Below, one piece after another: positions 45,123-54,113 of a DNA stretch of 64,000 bases (position 1 is the first letter of the stretch; the number at the start of each line of letters is the position of its first letter). Source of the DNA: Haloarcula sp. H-GB4 (lineage in GTDB: Archaea; Halobacteriota; Halobacteria; Halobacteriales; Haloarculaceae); the NCBI RefSeq assembly GCF_030848575.1, contig NZ_JAVDDX010000001.1, positions 1,364,001-1,428,000 on the forward strand, written 5' to 3'. The notes under the pieces are model-generated. The model worked only from the letters and a program-made list of their open reading frames with translations. It had not been told where the DNA came from and made no database searches. The translations under genes and the position numbers were made by a program.

Positions 45123-47011
45123 CTATCGAAATAGTACCGCTGGTAGTCCCACCCACTGGCGAAGGTGTCGCTCGGCCCGACAAGAGGGTCCTGTGCCCCG
45201 GTGATATCGGACTCCATCAGCAGAAACCCGAAGGGCTGCTCCCGTGCAATCTGCTGGAATACCTGGCCGAACAGCTCCTGGCGCTCGGTCTCGTCGACGG
45301 TTCGGGACGCCTCCGCATACAGTTCCGGGATATTCGATTCCGGCACGTAGCCCGCGTAGTTGGCGTTCCCTCGCTCCCGGAAGAACGTCACGCTCGAACT
45401 CGGCGTTCTGGGATACGTATTGAATCCCAAGACGACCGACATATCCCACGGTTCCTGACTGACGGAGACGTCTCGCGGCCCGCCGTTGAACGGCCCAGAG
45501 CTCCAGGAAACATCTTCGCCCTCCGGTGGCGAGTTCGACGCGTACTGTTGCTGAAACGTGTTCCCGGGGATCGTCTCGATCTCGATACTGACTCCCAAGT
45601 TGGACTCGATCTGCTGGCCGACCAGTTCCGCCAAGGTCTGGTTCGTGTTGCTGGCCGAACTGGCGTACAGCGACAGCGTAACGGGGTCGCCGTCCGGGTT
45701 GAGGAGCGTCTCCCCGTCGTACTCGTATTCGGTCCCCTCGATGCCCCGCTCCATCCGCGTTCGCGCCGGCCCTGAGCCCTGTAGGTCATCGGTCCCGAAC
45801 GTGTACTCCTGTATTTCGTCCTCGGCGTACCATTTCGAGAACCGCGGCTGCATCGTGTACGCCGGTTCCGCGAAGCCCCGATAGAGGTTCTCCGCGAGCG
45901 TCGTCTTATCGACGGCACAGACGAACGCCTGTCGAACCGGAATCTCTCGGAATAGCTCCCAGCCGTTCGCCCGCATGTTGTACTTCAGCGCCTGGACGAA
46001 CGGCTGTGGCTGCACGTACACGTCGATGTCTTCGTTCTCCTGGAACCCCTGTGCGTTTCGCGGTGGTATCCCCGCGATGGTCACCTCGCCGTTCCGGAGC
46101 GCGTTGAGTCGCGAGGACTCTTCGGGAATCACCTGGACCGTGTATGATTCGAAATACGGGACGTTGTCCCATTCCTCGCCCAGTTCGTTGACGTTGCGGA
46201 GATAGTAGTCATCGTTTCGCACAGTGACGTACTGGGACTCTCGTTCCCACTCCTCGTACGTGTACGGCCCCAGATTGCCGGTGTACTGGAGCGTGTTAAT
46301 CTCCTCGTCCTGTCGGAGCCCCTCTGCATCCTTGTCTGGAACGTACTTCTCTAGGATGCCCTTCGGGAGACATAACTGGCCCCACATAATCGGCTTGAGC
46401 GGAAACGTCGGATCGACTTCCGGGAGCCTGATCTCGAAGGTGAGCGTGTCCACCTGCTCGACTGGAATCGGTTCGCCCTGCCGGAACCAGTCTCCGGCGT
46501 TCGTGTACCCCGCCCAGTTGTCTTCGCCCTGGAAGACGTTCGTGATCATATACACCCAGTCCTCGGCAGTCATCTGCCCGTAGCCACCGCCCCACTGGAG
46601 ATTGTCCCGGAGCGTGATCCGGTAGGTCTGTCCGTCCTCTGTCGATGGCTCGGCCCACAGCGGGAAGACGTTCTGGTCGTTATCGACCGCCCAAGCACTG
46701 TCCAGCGTAAGGTCGATGTACGCGCCGGATGCCGTGTCGTTGACGTACAACCAGTTCAACGAGTTCGCGTCAGACCCGGCGACGGACGTGTACGCACCCG
46801 AGACTGTCCGCGAACTCGGATTTTCCGCTGCGTCGGCCGTGGCTGTGCCCCCGCTATCATCATCGCCGTCACGATCCGTCTGTTCCGCGCCCCCGCCAAG
46901 GAACCCGTTACACCCCGCGAGTGCTGTGGCCCCGCCGACGCCAAGTACGTGCAACAAGTCTCGCCTGTTCGGTCGGTAAAGCCCACCCTGGTACTGGTCC
47001 TCGGGTGACAT
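45119..47011 (-). CDS. dppA: Substrate-binding lipoprotein of dipeptide-type ABC transporter (DppA family)
   Basis: 630 residues. The N-terminus has NRRDLLHVLGVGGATALAG and Cys34, a Tat lipoprotein signal. A Ser/Asp/Gly linker leads to the SBP_bac_5 domain, with blocks such as VNDTASGAYIDLTLDSAWAV, YRITLRDNLQWGGGYGQMTA and NGEVTIAGIPPRNAQGF. It captures the solute outside the cell and delivers it to DppBC. Likely ligands are peptides, but the divergent acetamidase/formamidase gene hints at an amide or other nitrogen compound. An AT-rich CAATATCAATAAG stretch at about 47028-47043 is the likely promoter. Confidence 0.9.
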   Translation of the reverse strand: MSPEDQYQGGLYRPNRRDLLHVLGVGGATALAGCNGFLGGGAEQTDRDGDDDSGGTATADAAENPSSRTVSGAYTSVAGSDANSLNWLYVNDTASGAYIDLTLDSAWAVDNDQNVFPLWAEPSTEDGQTYRITLRDNLQWGGGYGQMTAEDWVYMITNVFQGEDNWAGYTNAGDWFRQGEPIPVEQVDTLTFEIRLPEVDPTFPLKPIMWGQLCLPKGILEKYVPDKDAEGLRQDEEINTLQYTGNLGPYTYEEWERESQYVTVRNDDYYLRNVNELGEEWDNVPYFESYTVQVIPEESSRLNALRNGEVTIAGIPPRNAQGFQENEDIDVYVQPQPFVQALKYNMRANGWELFREIPVRQAFVCAVDKTTLAENLYRGFAEPAYTMQPRFSKWYAEDEIQEYTFGTDDLQGSGPARTRMERGIEGTEYEYDGETLLNPDGDPVTLSLYASSASNTNQTLAELVGQQIESNLGVSIEIETIPGNTFQQQYASNSPPEGEDVSWSSGPFNGGPRDVSVSQEPWDMSVVLGFNTYPRTPSSSVTFFRERGNANYAGYVPESNIPELYAEASRTVDETERQELFGQVFQQIAREQPFGFLLMESDITGAQDPLVGPSDTFASGWDYQRYYFDR

Positions 47012-47258
47012 TGACTATCAAGAAGTGTCCAATATCAATAAGTATCACTGCTACTTTAGGAATCGGTGTACCTTTATCAATAAATGCGGATATATAACAT
47101 AACTACAGTTAGAAGGATAATTTTTCTCGTTCCTGTATTTTTGTTCTGCCCAGCAGACCGACCCGTTTGATGCCACCGACCCAACAGAGTTGAATTGACG
47201 GCACGGGGCACTTCCGAGGATAGAGACGACGCTGGAGCCACTCGCACCCACACCATGA

Positions 47259-47265
47259 TTTATTC
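47259..47265 (+). promoter_or_regulatory. Probable TATA box of the acetamidase/formamidase gene
   Basis: TTTATTC is centred about 29 bases before the ATG at 47291. This places the start of transcription at or beside that ATG and argues against the in-frame start at 47195. Confidence 0.5.
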
Positions 47266-47290
47266 TCGTATAGCCCGTGCTTGGGAATGT

Positions 47291-48595
47291 ATGTCAGAGC
47301 AAATCCAGCAGGAACTCGATGTCGGCCGGTTTACGCTTGGACTCGTCGGGCCGGATCAGGAATGGGCCGGCACAGTGGCCGACGGCGGGACCGTTCGCAC
47401 CCACACGCCGCCTGCGTGCTGGGGACCGATGGTCACCCCCGAGTTCCGCGGCGGCCATGAGGTGACGCGACCGATCCGGGTCGAGAACGCCGAACCCGGC
47501 GACGCACTCGTTGTCCGTATCAAGGATGTTGAGGTGACGAGTATTGCGACGAGTACGGGCAGCATGGCCGAACGGGAGGACGCCTTCGGGAGCGACCCGT
47601 TCGTCGACCATCGATGCCCGGAGTGTGGCACCGAATGGCCCGACAGCGTCGTCGAGGGGACCGGCGAAGACGCGATTCGCTGTGCGGAGTGTGGAGCCAA
47701 TGCCTCGTCCTTTGGCTTCGAGTTCGGGTACACCGTTGCCTTCGACGAGGACCGCTCGGTGGGGCTCACGGTCGGCCCCGACGGTGCGGCGGACCTCGCG
47801 GAGCGCGCCGACGAGGCGATGGCACTGCCTGACCACTCCCGGCAACACCCGATTCTGCTGTACAAGCCCGACGAAATACCGGGCACGCTTGGGCACCTCC
47901 GACCGTTCATCGGGAACATCGGGACGACGCCGTCGGTCGAGTTCCCCGATTCACATAACGCCGGTGACTTCGGCCAGTTCCTCATCGGTGCCGACCACGA
48001 CTGGGGCCTCGCCGATGAAGCGGCGCTTGCGGCCCGCACGGACGGCCACATGGACTCGAATGATGTCCGCTCTGGCGCGACGCTCATCTGTCCCGTCGAG
48101 ATAGACGGCGCAGGCCTCTACGTTGGGGACCTGCACGCCAACCAGGGCGACGGCGAACTCTCGCTTCACACGACCGACGTGAGCGGCCGTACCGAACTCG
48201 AAGTCAGCGTCATCAAGGACCTCGACATCGATGGCCCACTTCTGCTTCCGAACGAGTCGGACCTGCCGGATATCGCCAAGCCGTACACGGACGCCGAGCG
48301 AGAAGCGGGCGAAGCCCTCGCTTCCGAGCATCATGTCGATGACGTCGTCGATGCAGCGCCGCTCCAGATCATCGGGTCCGGTGCGACTATCAATGACGCC
48401 ACCGAGAACGCATTCGCACGGGCTGGGACACTCTTCGGTATGTCAGAGGGTGAGGTCCGGGCACGCTGTACGTTCACCGGCGGCGTCGAAATCGCGCGAC
48501 TACCCGGCGTCGTCCAGCTCTCGATGCTCGCGCCGATGGATCTCCTCGAAGAACAGGGGCTCGCCGGAACCGTCCGCGAACAGTACGACCTGTAG
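47291..48595 (+). CDS. Acetamidase/formamidase family protein with inserted zinc ribbon
   Basis: 434 residues from MSEQIQQELDVGRFTLGLVG. Family blocks include GPMVTPEFRGGHEVTRPIRV, PGDALVVRIKDVEV, LRPFIGNIGTTPSVEF, HNAGDFGQF, YVGDLHANQGDGELS and the C-terminal CTFTGGVEIARLPGVVQLSM. Between residues 109 and 134 there are two CxxC pairs (C109/C112, C131/C134), a zinc ribbon lying in the N-terminal half of the domain. The enzyme releases ammonia from formamide or acetamide in the cytoplasm. It is divergent from the dppABCDF operon and shares its control region. Confidence 0.88.
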   Translation: MSEQIQQELDVGRFTLGLVGPDQEWAGTVADGGTVRTHTPPACWGPMVTPEFRGGHEVTRPIRVENAEPGDALVVRIKDVEVTSIATSTGSMAEREDAFGSDPFVDHRCPECGTEWPDSVVEGTGEDAIRCAECGANASSFGFEFGYTVAFDEDRSVGLTVGPDGAADLAERADEAMALPDHSRQHPILLYKPDEIPGTLGHLRPFIGNIGTTPSVEFPDSHNAGDFGQFLIGADHDWGLADEAALAARTDGHMDSNDVRSGATLICPVEIDGAGLYVGDLHANQGDGELSLHTTDVSGRTELEVSVIKDLDIDGPLLLPNESDLPDIAKPYTDAEREAGEALASEHHVDDVVDAAPLQIIGSGATINDATENAFARAGTLFGMSEGEVRARCTFTGGVEIARLPGVVQLSMLAPMDLLEEQGLAGTVREQYDL

Positions 48596-48616
48596 TTGGA
48601 CGGCGGCTGGTGGCGT

Positions 48617-48877
48617 TCACCCACCTCGCATCGCCGGAAAGAGTTCGACCGCCGCGCCGGACGGGACCCGCTGGTCGTGGGAGGCGTTGTCCCCGTCGAC
48701 CATCACTCGCACACTCGGTCGGAGTTCGCCGTCCGCATCGACTAACTGTGACTTCGCACGCGGATACGCGTCGACGAAGGCCGTAATCACGGCTCCAACA
48801 GTGTCGCCATCGACTGTAATTTCGACTGTCTTCGCCCCTGTCGCCGCCCGGAGCGACCCGTACACGGTCACGTCCAC
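48617..48877 (-). CDS. MoaD/ThiS-like ubiquitin-fold small protein (SAMP type)
   Basis: 86 residues, beta-grasp pattern, starting MDVTVYGSLRAATGAKTVEI and ending AAVELFPAMRGG. The C-terminal Gly-Gly is the residue pair that E1-like enzymes adenylate in sulfur carriers and in archaeal SAMP protein modifiers. It may serve molybdopterin synthesis, tRNA thiolation or protein conjugation. It converges on the acetamidase gene, 21 bases away. Confidence 0.85.
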   Translation of the reverse strand: MDVTVYGSLRAATGAKTVEITVDGDTVGAVITAFVDAYPRAKSQLVDADGELRPSVRVMVDGDNASHDQRVPSGAAVELFPAMRGG

Positions 48878-49109
48878 ACTGCTCAGTTAGGTCCAAGACC
48901 GCAAAAAGATACGTCTCCCGCTCGATGTCGGCGCTGGATGTGAACGGCTTCGCCGGCAAGACAGTCCGACCAGATCGGATACTTTGTCCCGGCTTGTGCG
49001 AATACTATCGCGATTCAAACTGGAACCAAACGTAGAGTCGCCGGCTGCGATGACAGATAGCAAACAGACAGAAGAGGTTTACAAGCACAGTCGAAAGCGA
49101 ACAACTGCT

Positions 49110-49679
49110 ATGATACCCTCCAAGCAAGCCGTCAGTAGCCTCGGGAGTCTGCTCGCCGTACTCGGACTCGCCGGGGTCGCAACAGCACAGCCTACAGCCC
49201 CGGGTGGGAGTGCGGGCCCGGGCTTCAATATCGTCCTCCGTTTCGGTGTCGGGTTCGTCATGCTCTCGGTGTTGGGCGCCGCAGCAGCCGCTATCGGCCC
49301 GTCGTACACGACGAACGCCGTGCGGGAGATTCAGGATGACCCCGGCGACGCAATCGGCTGGGGGATTCTCGTCGGCATTCTGGTCCCCATCGGGTTGGTA
49401 CTACTCACGCTGACGATTATCGGCGCGCTGATATCGATCCCCGGACTGCTTCTCATCGGCATCCTCAGTATCGTCGGCACCGGCATTACTGCTGTCTGGG
49501 TCGGGAATTCGGTTATCGGCGATGACGGCACCGTTAGCGCAACAGACGGCGTCGCCGGGGGGCTGTTACTGGCCGTTCCCTTCGCGATTCCAGTCGTCGG
49601 CGGCTTCCTCCTCAACCTCATAACGCTCGTCGGCCTCGGTGTCGTCGGCCGCGGGCTGTACGAGGAATGGTCGGACTGA
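49110..49679 (+). CDS. Small integral membrane protein of unknown function
   Basis: 189 residues from MIPSKQAVSSLGSLLAVLGL. The first hydrophobic stretch may be a signal peptide (ends near TAQP). It is followed by helices at about 35-60, 90-130 and 145-175, rich in Gly, Ile, Val and Leu. The frame extends upstream to 48984, but TTTACAAG at about 49078-49085 is centred 29 bases before the ATG at 49110, so a leaderless start is more likely. I do not recognise a family with certainty. It converges on the lipoprotein gene at 49732. Confidence 0.7.
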   Translation: MIPSKQAVSSLGSLLAVLGLAGVATAQPTAPGGSAGPGFNIVLRFGVGFVMLSVLGAAAAAIGPSYTTNAVREIQDDPGDAIGWGILVGILVPIGLVLLTLTIIGALISIPGLLLIGILSIVGTGITAVWVGNSVIGDDGTVSATDGVAGGLLLAVPFAIPVVGGFLLNLITLVGLGVVGRGLYEEWSD

Positions 49680-49731
49680 GCGAGTGGTCGCCGACGGTTG
49701 AAGCGGTTTCTCGCTGCTGCAACGAGTGGGT

Positions 49732-50499
49732 TCAGCTCGCGCCGGGACACCCGAGTTCGTGCGGGTCGTCGTACACCTCTGGCGGAATCGAGATGGCGGT
49801 TGGTTCACCGTACTCGCTGTACTGGACCGTGATCGTGGCAGTTGCAGTCGCTCCACGCTGTGAGATTTCTATCCTGAGTTCCGACTGTACCGGTCGGTTC
49901 GTGTTTGGATTAACCCAGAGTCGCGCTGTCGCGTTCTCAAGCGAACCGCGGTTTAGATCCATGTCGCCAGCCTGTCGGCGATTCATGAGTGACCTGATAG
50001 TCTCAGCGCTCGGGGAGGCCGTGACGAGAACAGTCCGGTTGCCGTCAAGCGTCTCATTGCCCCGCCAGTAGACGTTCGAGCGTTCGAAGAGCAGCAGTTG
50101 CCGATGGAGCGGCGTCGTGGTCGCCCACGGATCGGAACGCGATACGTTCTCGACGGCGTAGCCACCCCAAGGGTCCTGACAGCCCTGGTACGCTTTGTAC
50201 CCGTCGACATAGGAGTCGATCGTCTGGTCTTGCATCCGCGTCGTCGCTTGCATCCGTTTTGCGGAGACGTTTACCGCACCATCGCCGTCAACTCTCACGG
50301 TCCGCGATTGCTCACCATCCGATGCTACCACATGCATCTCCATATCGAATCGATACGCTTCGACGGCGGCAACAGTGCTGTTCGCCTCCTCGACGGCAGT
50401 GACGGCTCGTTCGTCGCTCGGTGGCGGGCTATCAGCCATGAATGTGCCACACCCGGCAAGGAGGGAAACGATGCATACGGCGAGGACCAATCGTCGCAT
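49732..50499 (-). CDS. Lipoprotein, LolA/DUF-type outer-surface protein
   Basis: 255 residues. MRRLVLAVCIVSLLAG and Cys17 form a lipoprotein signal without a strict Tat motif. The mature part is one beta-rich domain: FDMEMHVVASDGEQSRTVRV, YVDGYKAYQGCQDPWGGYAV, NRTVLVTASPSAETIRSLM, and ATATITVQYSEYGEPTAISI. This pattern of strands is like LolA/LppX-type half-barrels that hold a hydrophobic ligand, and haloarchaea have many such proteins. The ligand cannot be deduced. Confidence 0.7.
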   Translation of the reverse strand: MRRLVLAVCIVSLLAGCGTFMADSPPPSDERAVTAVEEANSTVAAVEAYRFDMEMHVVASDGEQSRTVRVDGDGAVNVSAKRMQATTRMQDQTIDSYVDGYKAYQGCQDPWGGYAVENVSRSDPWATTTPLHRQLLLFERSNVYWRGNETLDGNRTVLVTASPSAETIRSLMNRRQAGDMDLNRGSLENATARLWVNPNTNRPVQSELRIEISQRGATATATITVQYSEYGEPTAISIPPEVYDDPHELGCPGAS

Positions 50500-50803
50500 A
50501 CAGTGTTCTCGCTCGCCCGTCCGTCTAAAAGCTCATGGGTCCGATTCGTGACAGCCCAACAGCTGAAAATAGCGCCAACGTCAGAACCGCGGGAAGCTTC
50601 CGGCAGAATGGGGTCACTGCGTCGTCAGTAACTCCAGTTTCACATTGGCGCGCATGGGTAGTAAGCAGGTAGAGAAACAAGAACAGAATGCAAGCGAATA
50701 GGCCGCTCCGTTTGGAACTATGTAGGTTTGGGACCGCTTCCCGGAGAATCGTTATTTCGGACCTGATATGCAGTACGCTGACTCTAGCGTGGTGCAGACA
50801 CCG
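50500..50803 (+). other. Intergenic region, no gene seen
   Basis: 304 bases between two minus-strand genes. No RNA or repeat was noticed. It holds the promoter of the lipoprotein gene to the left. Confidence 0.35.
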
Positions 50804-51319
50804 CTATCTAACGTCGAGTTGGGATTGCAGGTCCGCGACCAGCACGTACGCCACCAGCGTCAGGACGAGCACCGAAAACCCGGTCCAGAGATGCAGGTTC
50901 ACTGCGCCCTCACCGACCCACTGTGGGACTGCCGGGCGCACAACGGGCGGCTGGAGCGGCCAGAGCAGGTCCGACGACACGTACAGGTTCGGCGGCAGGA
51001 GTTGCTGATTATCGGCCACCAGGTGTGAAAGGTGGGCGAACGCAAACGCCGTCCCAAGTCGGGCCCGGTCCGTTCGGACTGCGTAAGCGATGACGACAAT
51101 CGAGAGCGGAATTGCGAACGGGAGCGAGTGCATAAACACCCGACCGGAGGGGATGAGATGGAGTTCGTACGCTAACGGCTTGTCGATGAGATCCGGGAAC
51201 TGGCTGCCGAAGAACGTGACTGCGACTAGCTGGAGCGACGGGAGCTGTCTGTCCCGGAGGAGTGCGTATACTGCGACAGGGAGGAGGGCGATGATGAAAT
51301 GCTCGCTCGGGAGGACCAT
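50804..51319 (-). CDS. Membrane-bound YdjM-type metal-dependent hydrolase (paralogue of 33389-33922)
   Basis: 171 residues from MVLPSEHFIIALLPVAVYAL. Conserved positions with the other copy are QFPDLIDKPLAY, LIPSGRVFMHSL and FAHLSHLVADNQQLLPPNLY, where His and Asp residues are candidates for metal ligands. Four or five hydrophobic segments. This copy flanks the origin-like region, with its start only about 25 bases from the first long repeat. Confidence 0.8.
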   Translation of the reverse strand: MVLPSEHFIIALLPVAVYALLRDRQLPSLQLVAVTFFGSQFPDLIDKPLAYELHLIPSGRVFMHSLPFAIPLSIVVIAYAVRTDRARLGTAFAFAHLSHLVADNQQLLPPNLYVSSDLLWPLQPPVVRPAVPQWVGEGAVNLHLWTGFSVLVLTLVAYVLVADLQSQLDVR

Positions 51320-51342
51320 TTTCTGGTTAGTAGTGCTGAGGT

Positions 51343-51520
51343 CGTGTGCGAGGAAATGCCTTGTGTGGGATGGGGGTTTGCGCGTGCCATTGCGTCAGAT
51401 ACGCAGTCCATACCGCTCGCTTCACAGAGAGCGCTATGAGTGTTCTTTCGAGTTGTTGTATGGAGACCTGATTTCTGTGCCGCTATCGCTGGGACACACC
51501 CCACCGTGTCCAGTGTCTCT
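51343..51520 (+). repeat. Long imperfect direct repeat, copy A
   Basis: The stretch starting CGTGTGCGAGGAAATG and ending in the 19-base element GTGTCCAGTGTC is about 85% alike in its first 85 bases to 52341-52425 and has the same ending. The two copies lie about 1 kb apart and bracket the second element family. Confidence 0.7.
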
Positions 51521-51900
51521 GGTAGCAGTTGGTCCGTGTTCGGAACGGTGTCTCTCTTTCGACGATAATTGCCAGAGCGGCTCCACGGCTGCCGCCGTGG
51601 GTGGTGTTCTGGATGGGTTAGGCGGGGACACACGTGATAGAGCGTATGGTGGTCGCTGCCTGATTGACGAGAAGCCGGTCCCAGACACACCTCGCACCGA
51701 GTGTACTGGCTGTCAGTGTCTGAACGACAGCCGCCCATCTCAGACACACCCCACACCGAGTGAAGATTGGTTTCTCCACTGGCTCCGATGAACGTCAGAT
51801 AACGGGGCTTGAACTGGCAAAAGCCGCGAAGTCGCAAGCTGAATCGAGTATCCGACCAGACTGGTATCTTACAGTAGTCGACGAGTGACTTACACAGGCA

Positions 51901-52159
51901 CACACCACGTACCGAGTGTACTGGCCACTGATCCGTGCCGACAGAGGATGCTCGACAGAGACACATCATGAGCCGAGCGGCAGCCGTGGACCTTCGGGCA
52001 GTCGTTCAGAGTTTACTGTTGGTAGACAGCGCGTAGATAGTGAAAGGAGAGTAGAGATCCGTATCCAGATGTACTCCATCGTGGACTGTGTGTCGTGGGG
52101 CACGTAGCCTTGCGTAACCCAGTGTGAGTACTGGACCTTTACACTCGGTACGTGGTGTG
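51901..52159. repeat. Perfect 20-bp inverted repeat with 219-bp centre
   Basis: CACACCACGTACCGAGTGTA at 51901-51920 and its exact complement TACACTCGGTACGTGGTGTG at 52140-52159. Two further bases match on the outer side. The centre includes a moderately AT-rich stretch. Inverted initiator sites flanking an unwinding element are a usual origin layout. Confidence 0.85.
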
Positions 52160-52340
52160 TGTCAGCCGACACGTTCCTATATAAAACACCCTGAGATCCC
52201 CTGAAATTCGGTGCTGGATTCTTTTCCAAGATTTCACTCGTTTCGAGGTGTGTGAGACGGTATCGCGAACTGGAGCGAAGGCATGGATACTCACCCAGGT
52301 GAGATACAGTTCATTATGTAGGGGTTTGTTACGGTGAAGC

Positions 52341-52516
52341 CGTGTGCAAGGAAATTTCTTCTGTGGGATGAGGGTTTGCGCGTGCCAGTGCATTCAGATA
52401 CGCAGTTCACACCGCTCACTTCACTGTGTCGAGTGGCTTTTCGAGTGGTCTGTGCGTGCAGACTTGGTTTTCACACCGCTATTACTGGGACACACCCCAC
52501 CGTGTCCAGTGTCATT
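52341..52516 (+). repeat. Long imperfect direct repeat, copy B
   Basis: Begins CGTGTGCAAGGAAATT and contains GAGGGTTTGCGCGTGCCA and CAGATACGCAGT, as in copy A (51343-51520). It ends in another 19-base element at 52495-52513. A third element follows at 52571-52589 with the same right flank (GGTAGCAGT) as in copy A. Confidence 0.7.
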
Positions 52517-52626
52517 GGGAGTGCAGTCGGTTTGGGTGTTGTCCCAATGTTAAGAACTACCTGTCCCTCCCCCCACTGTGTCCAGTGTCTTTGGTAGCAG
52601 TCCAACGGCCTCATACCGAGAACCGC

Positions 52627-53844
52627 TTACTGACTCCGATCAAGACGTTGCTGCATTTCGTCGGTGACACCCACGACATCCACTGTTTCGCTGAGCGCCT
52701 CAATAAGGAGATCTGGATTTGTATCAAGAGCATACTCGTAATACCGTCCTCCAACCTCGCCTTTATTTCGCTCAACCCGACTGGCGATGCCTAACATTGC
52801 GAGTTCATTCAGGTGGTCTCGCATCCGCCGAGGAACGAGTGCATCTGTCGCTGCTCGGTCGCAGACGACCTCATACCGTTCTTGGATCGTTCGCGCCCGG
52901 ACTGGCGTATCGCTTTCCTCATGAAGCATCATGAGAGCATATAGTACCAGATGACCGTGCTGGGTAAGTCCGGCAACACCCTCAGCAATACGACTCCGTT
53001 CAAGCGCGGTTCGTGCAGTGTCAACGTGGGCCTCTGTGAGTTCAGTGGCGTTTTCTTCAACCGCGATATCTCCAGCTTCCATCAGTAAATCAAGGCTTTG
53101 GCGGGCGTCACCAGCGTCTTTCGCCCCGAAGGCAGCACACTTCGCGATCACTTCTTGTGGAACAACATCCGGGTAAAAAGCGATCTCGGAGCGCTGACGG
53201 AGGATGTCTCGAAGTTCGTTTGCGTCGTACGCTGGGAACTGAAGTTCCTTTTCACAGAGACTCGATTGGACCTTCGAGCTGAGTCGTTCACGGTATTTGA
53301 AATCGTTCGAGATTCCAATGATACCGACCCTACACTCACTGAGATTTCCATTCGCTCGCGCACGGGGAATCTGGTAGAGAATTGAGTCGTCCTCTATATG
53401 ATCAACTTCATCAAAAACAATGACTATTGTCCCCCCGATTGAATCAAGTTCGCTCCAGAGCCACTCGTTTACCTGTCGGCGCGGGTACCCAGTCGGCTTC
53501 AGCTGATCTGTAGGTGCACGTAGCTCATTCACAAGCTGGATCGCAACCTGATAGCTCGTACTTAAATCCTCACAGTTCGTCCGAATTGTCGTGACATCAA
53601 TGTCGTATTCAGCCGCATCCGACTTGAGCTCATCAAGCAGATAACGTGTGCACGCAGTTTTGCCAACACCGGCTTTTCCGTATAGAAAGATGTTCGACGG
53701 CTGATCGCCGTTGATAACTGGCTGCAACGCGGCGATATACTGCTGTAGCTCTTCGTCACGTCCCACAATCTCTTCTGGCTGGTAATCTTCACGAAGTGCA
53801 TCACGATTCTGGAAAATGTCTGTGTCTGGTTCGAACAACCCCAT
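52627..53844 (-). CDS. cdc6: Orc1/Cdc6 family replication initiator
   Basis: 405 residues. Walker A GKAGVGKT at 56-63 (NIFLYGKAGVGKTACTRYLL), Walker B VIVFDEVDHI at 141-150, sensor 1 region IIGISNDFKYRERL near 175-188, and ELRDILRQRSEIAF, the sensor-2/initiator-specific part of the AAA+ module. The C-terminal winged helix (about 300-390) has YALMMLHEESDTPVRARTIQ and RMRDHLNELAMLGIASRVER. It binds origin repeats and loads the MCM helicase. The ATG is about 36 bases from the TATA-like GGTTTTAAATACC (minus strand, 53874-53886). Repeats matching a common 19-base element lie on both sides, so the gene and its sites probably form one origin unit. Confidence 0.93.
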   Translation of the reverse strand: MGLFEPDTDIFQNRDALREDYQPEEIVGRDEELQQYIAALQPVINGDQPSNIFLYGKAGVGKTACTRYLLDELKSDAAEYDIDVTTIRTNCEDLSTSYQVAIQLVNELRAPTDQLKPTGYPRRQVNEWLWSELDSIGGTIVIVFDEVDHIEDDSILYQIPRARANGNLSECRVGIIGISNDFKYRERLSSKVQSSLCEKELQFPAYDANELRDILRQRSEIAFYPDVVPQEVIAKCAAFGAKDAGDARQSLDLLMEAGDIAVEENATELTEAHVDTARTALERSRIAEGVAGLTQHGHLVLYALMMLHEESDTPVRARTIQERYEVVCDRAATDALVPRRMRDHLNELAMLGIASRVERNKGEVGGRYYEYALDTNPDLLIEALSETVDVVGVTDEMQQRLDRSQ

Positions 53845-53922
53845 GTGTTTTCTTACTCACACTACAGTGGGATGGTATTTAAAACCACTGTGTCTTTTGT
53901 GTCCAATGTCTTCGAATTTGCA

Positions 53923-53941
53923 CCCCATCATGTCCAGTGTC
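53923..53941 (+). promoter_or_regulatory. ORB-like element, direct
   Basis: CCCCATCATGTCCAGTGTC, a member of the 19-base family, placed about 80 bases upstream of cdc6. Confidence 0.6.
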
Positions 53942-54094
53942 ACGGGATTTGAGCGAGTATGGAGACTCATGCGTAACCGGTTTGAACGGTTGTTACACGA
54001 TGCTGGAGGGAAACCTAACTAACAGTGCTATTTGACTCGTGAGCGGCGTATATCTGCCCTAGCGGCAGGATTTGAACACAGACCGATCAACAAA

Positions 54095-54113
54095 GACACT
54101 GGACACACTGGGG
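54095..54113 (-). promoter_or_regulatory. ORB-like element, inverted
   Basis: The complement reads CCCCAGTGTGTCCAGTGTC. It faces the copy at 53923 across about 150 bases, giving the opposed arrangement usual for initiator sites around an unwinding region. Confidence 0.6.

Larger units (their letters stand above)
51320..52626 (+). other. Repeat-rich noncoding region, putative replication origin (left part)
   Basis: No coding frame here has recognisable domains. The region holds three direct copies of CCCCACNGTGTCCAGTGTC (51499-51517, 52495-52513, 52571-52589), four of CACACCNCGNACCGAGTG (51686-51705, 51745-51762 and 51901-51920 direct; 52140-52159 inverted), and a long direct repeat. It adjoins the 3' end of the Cdc6 gene, whose 5' side has two more copies of the first element. 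This layout is that of archaeal origins with ORB-type initiator sites. Confidence 0.65.

Noticed and set aside
53098-53385. 95-codon plus-strand frame inside cdc6
   Set aside because: Antisense of a well-supported AAA+ gene with no features of its own.
54050-54080. tRNA-like 3' end GGCAGGATTTGAAC
   Set aside because: The bases flanking the T-loop do not pair and no other arms are present; perhaps chance or an old att remnant.
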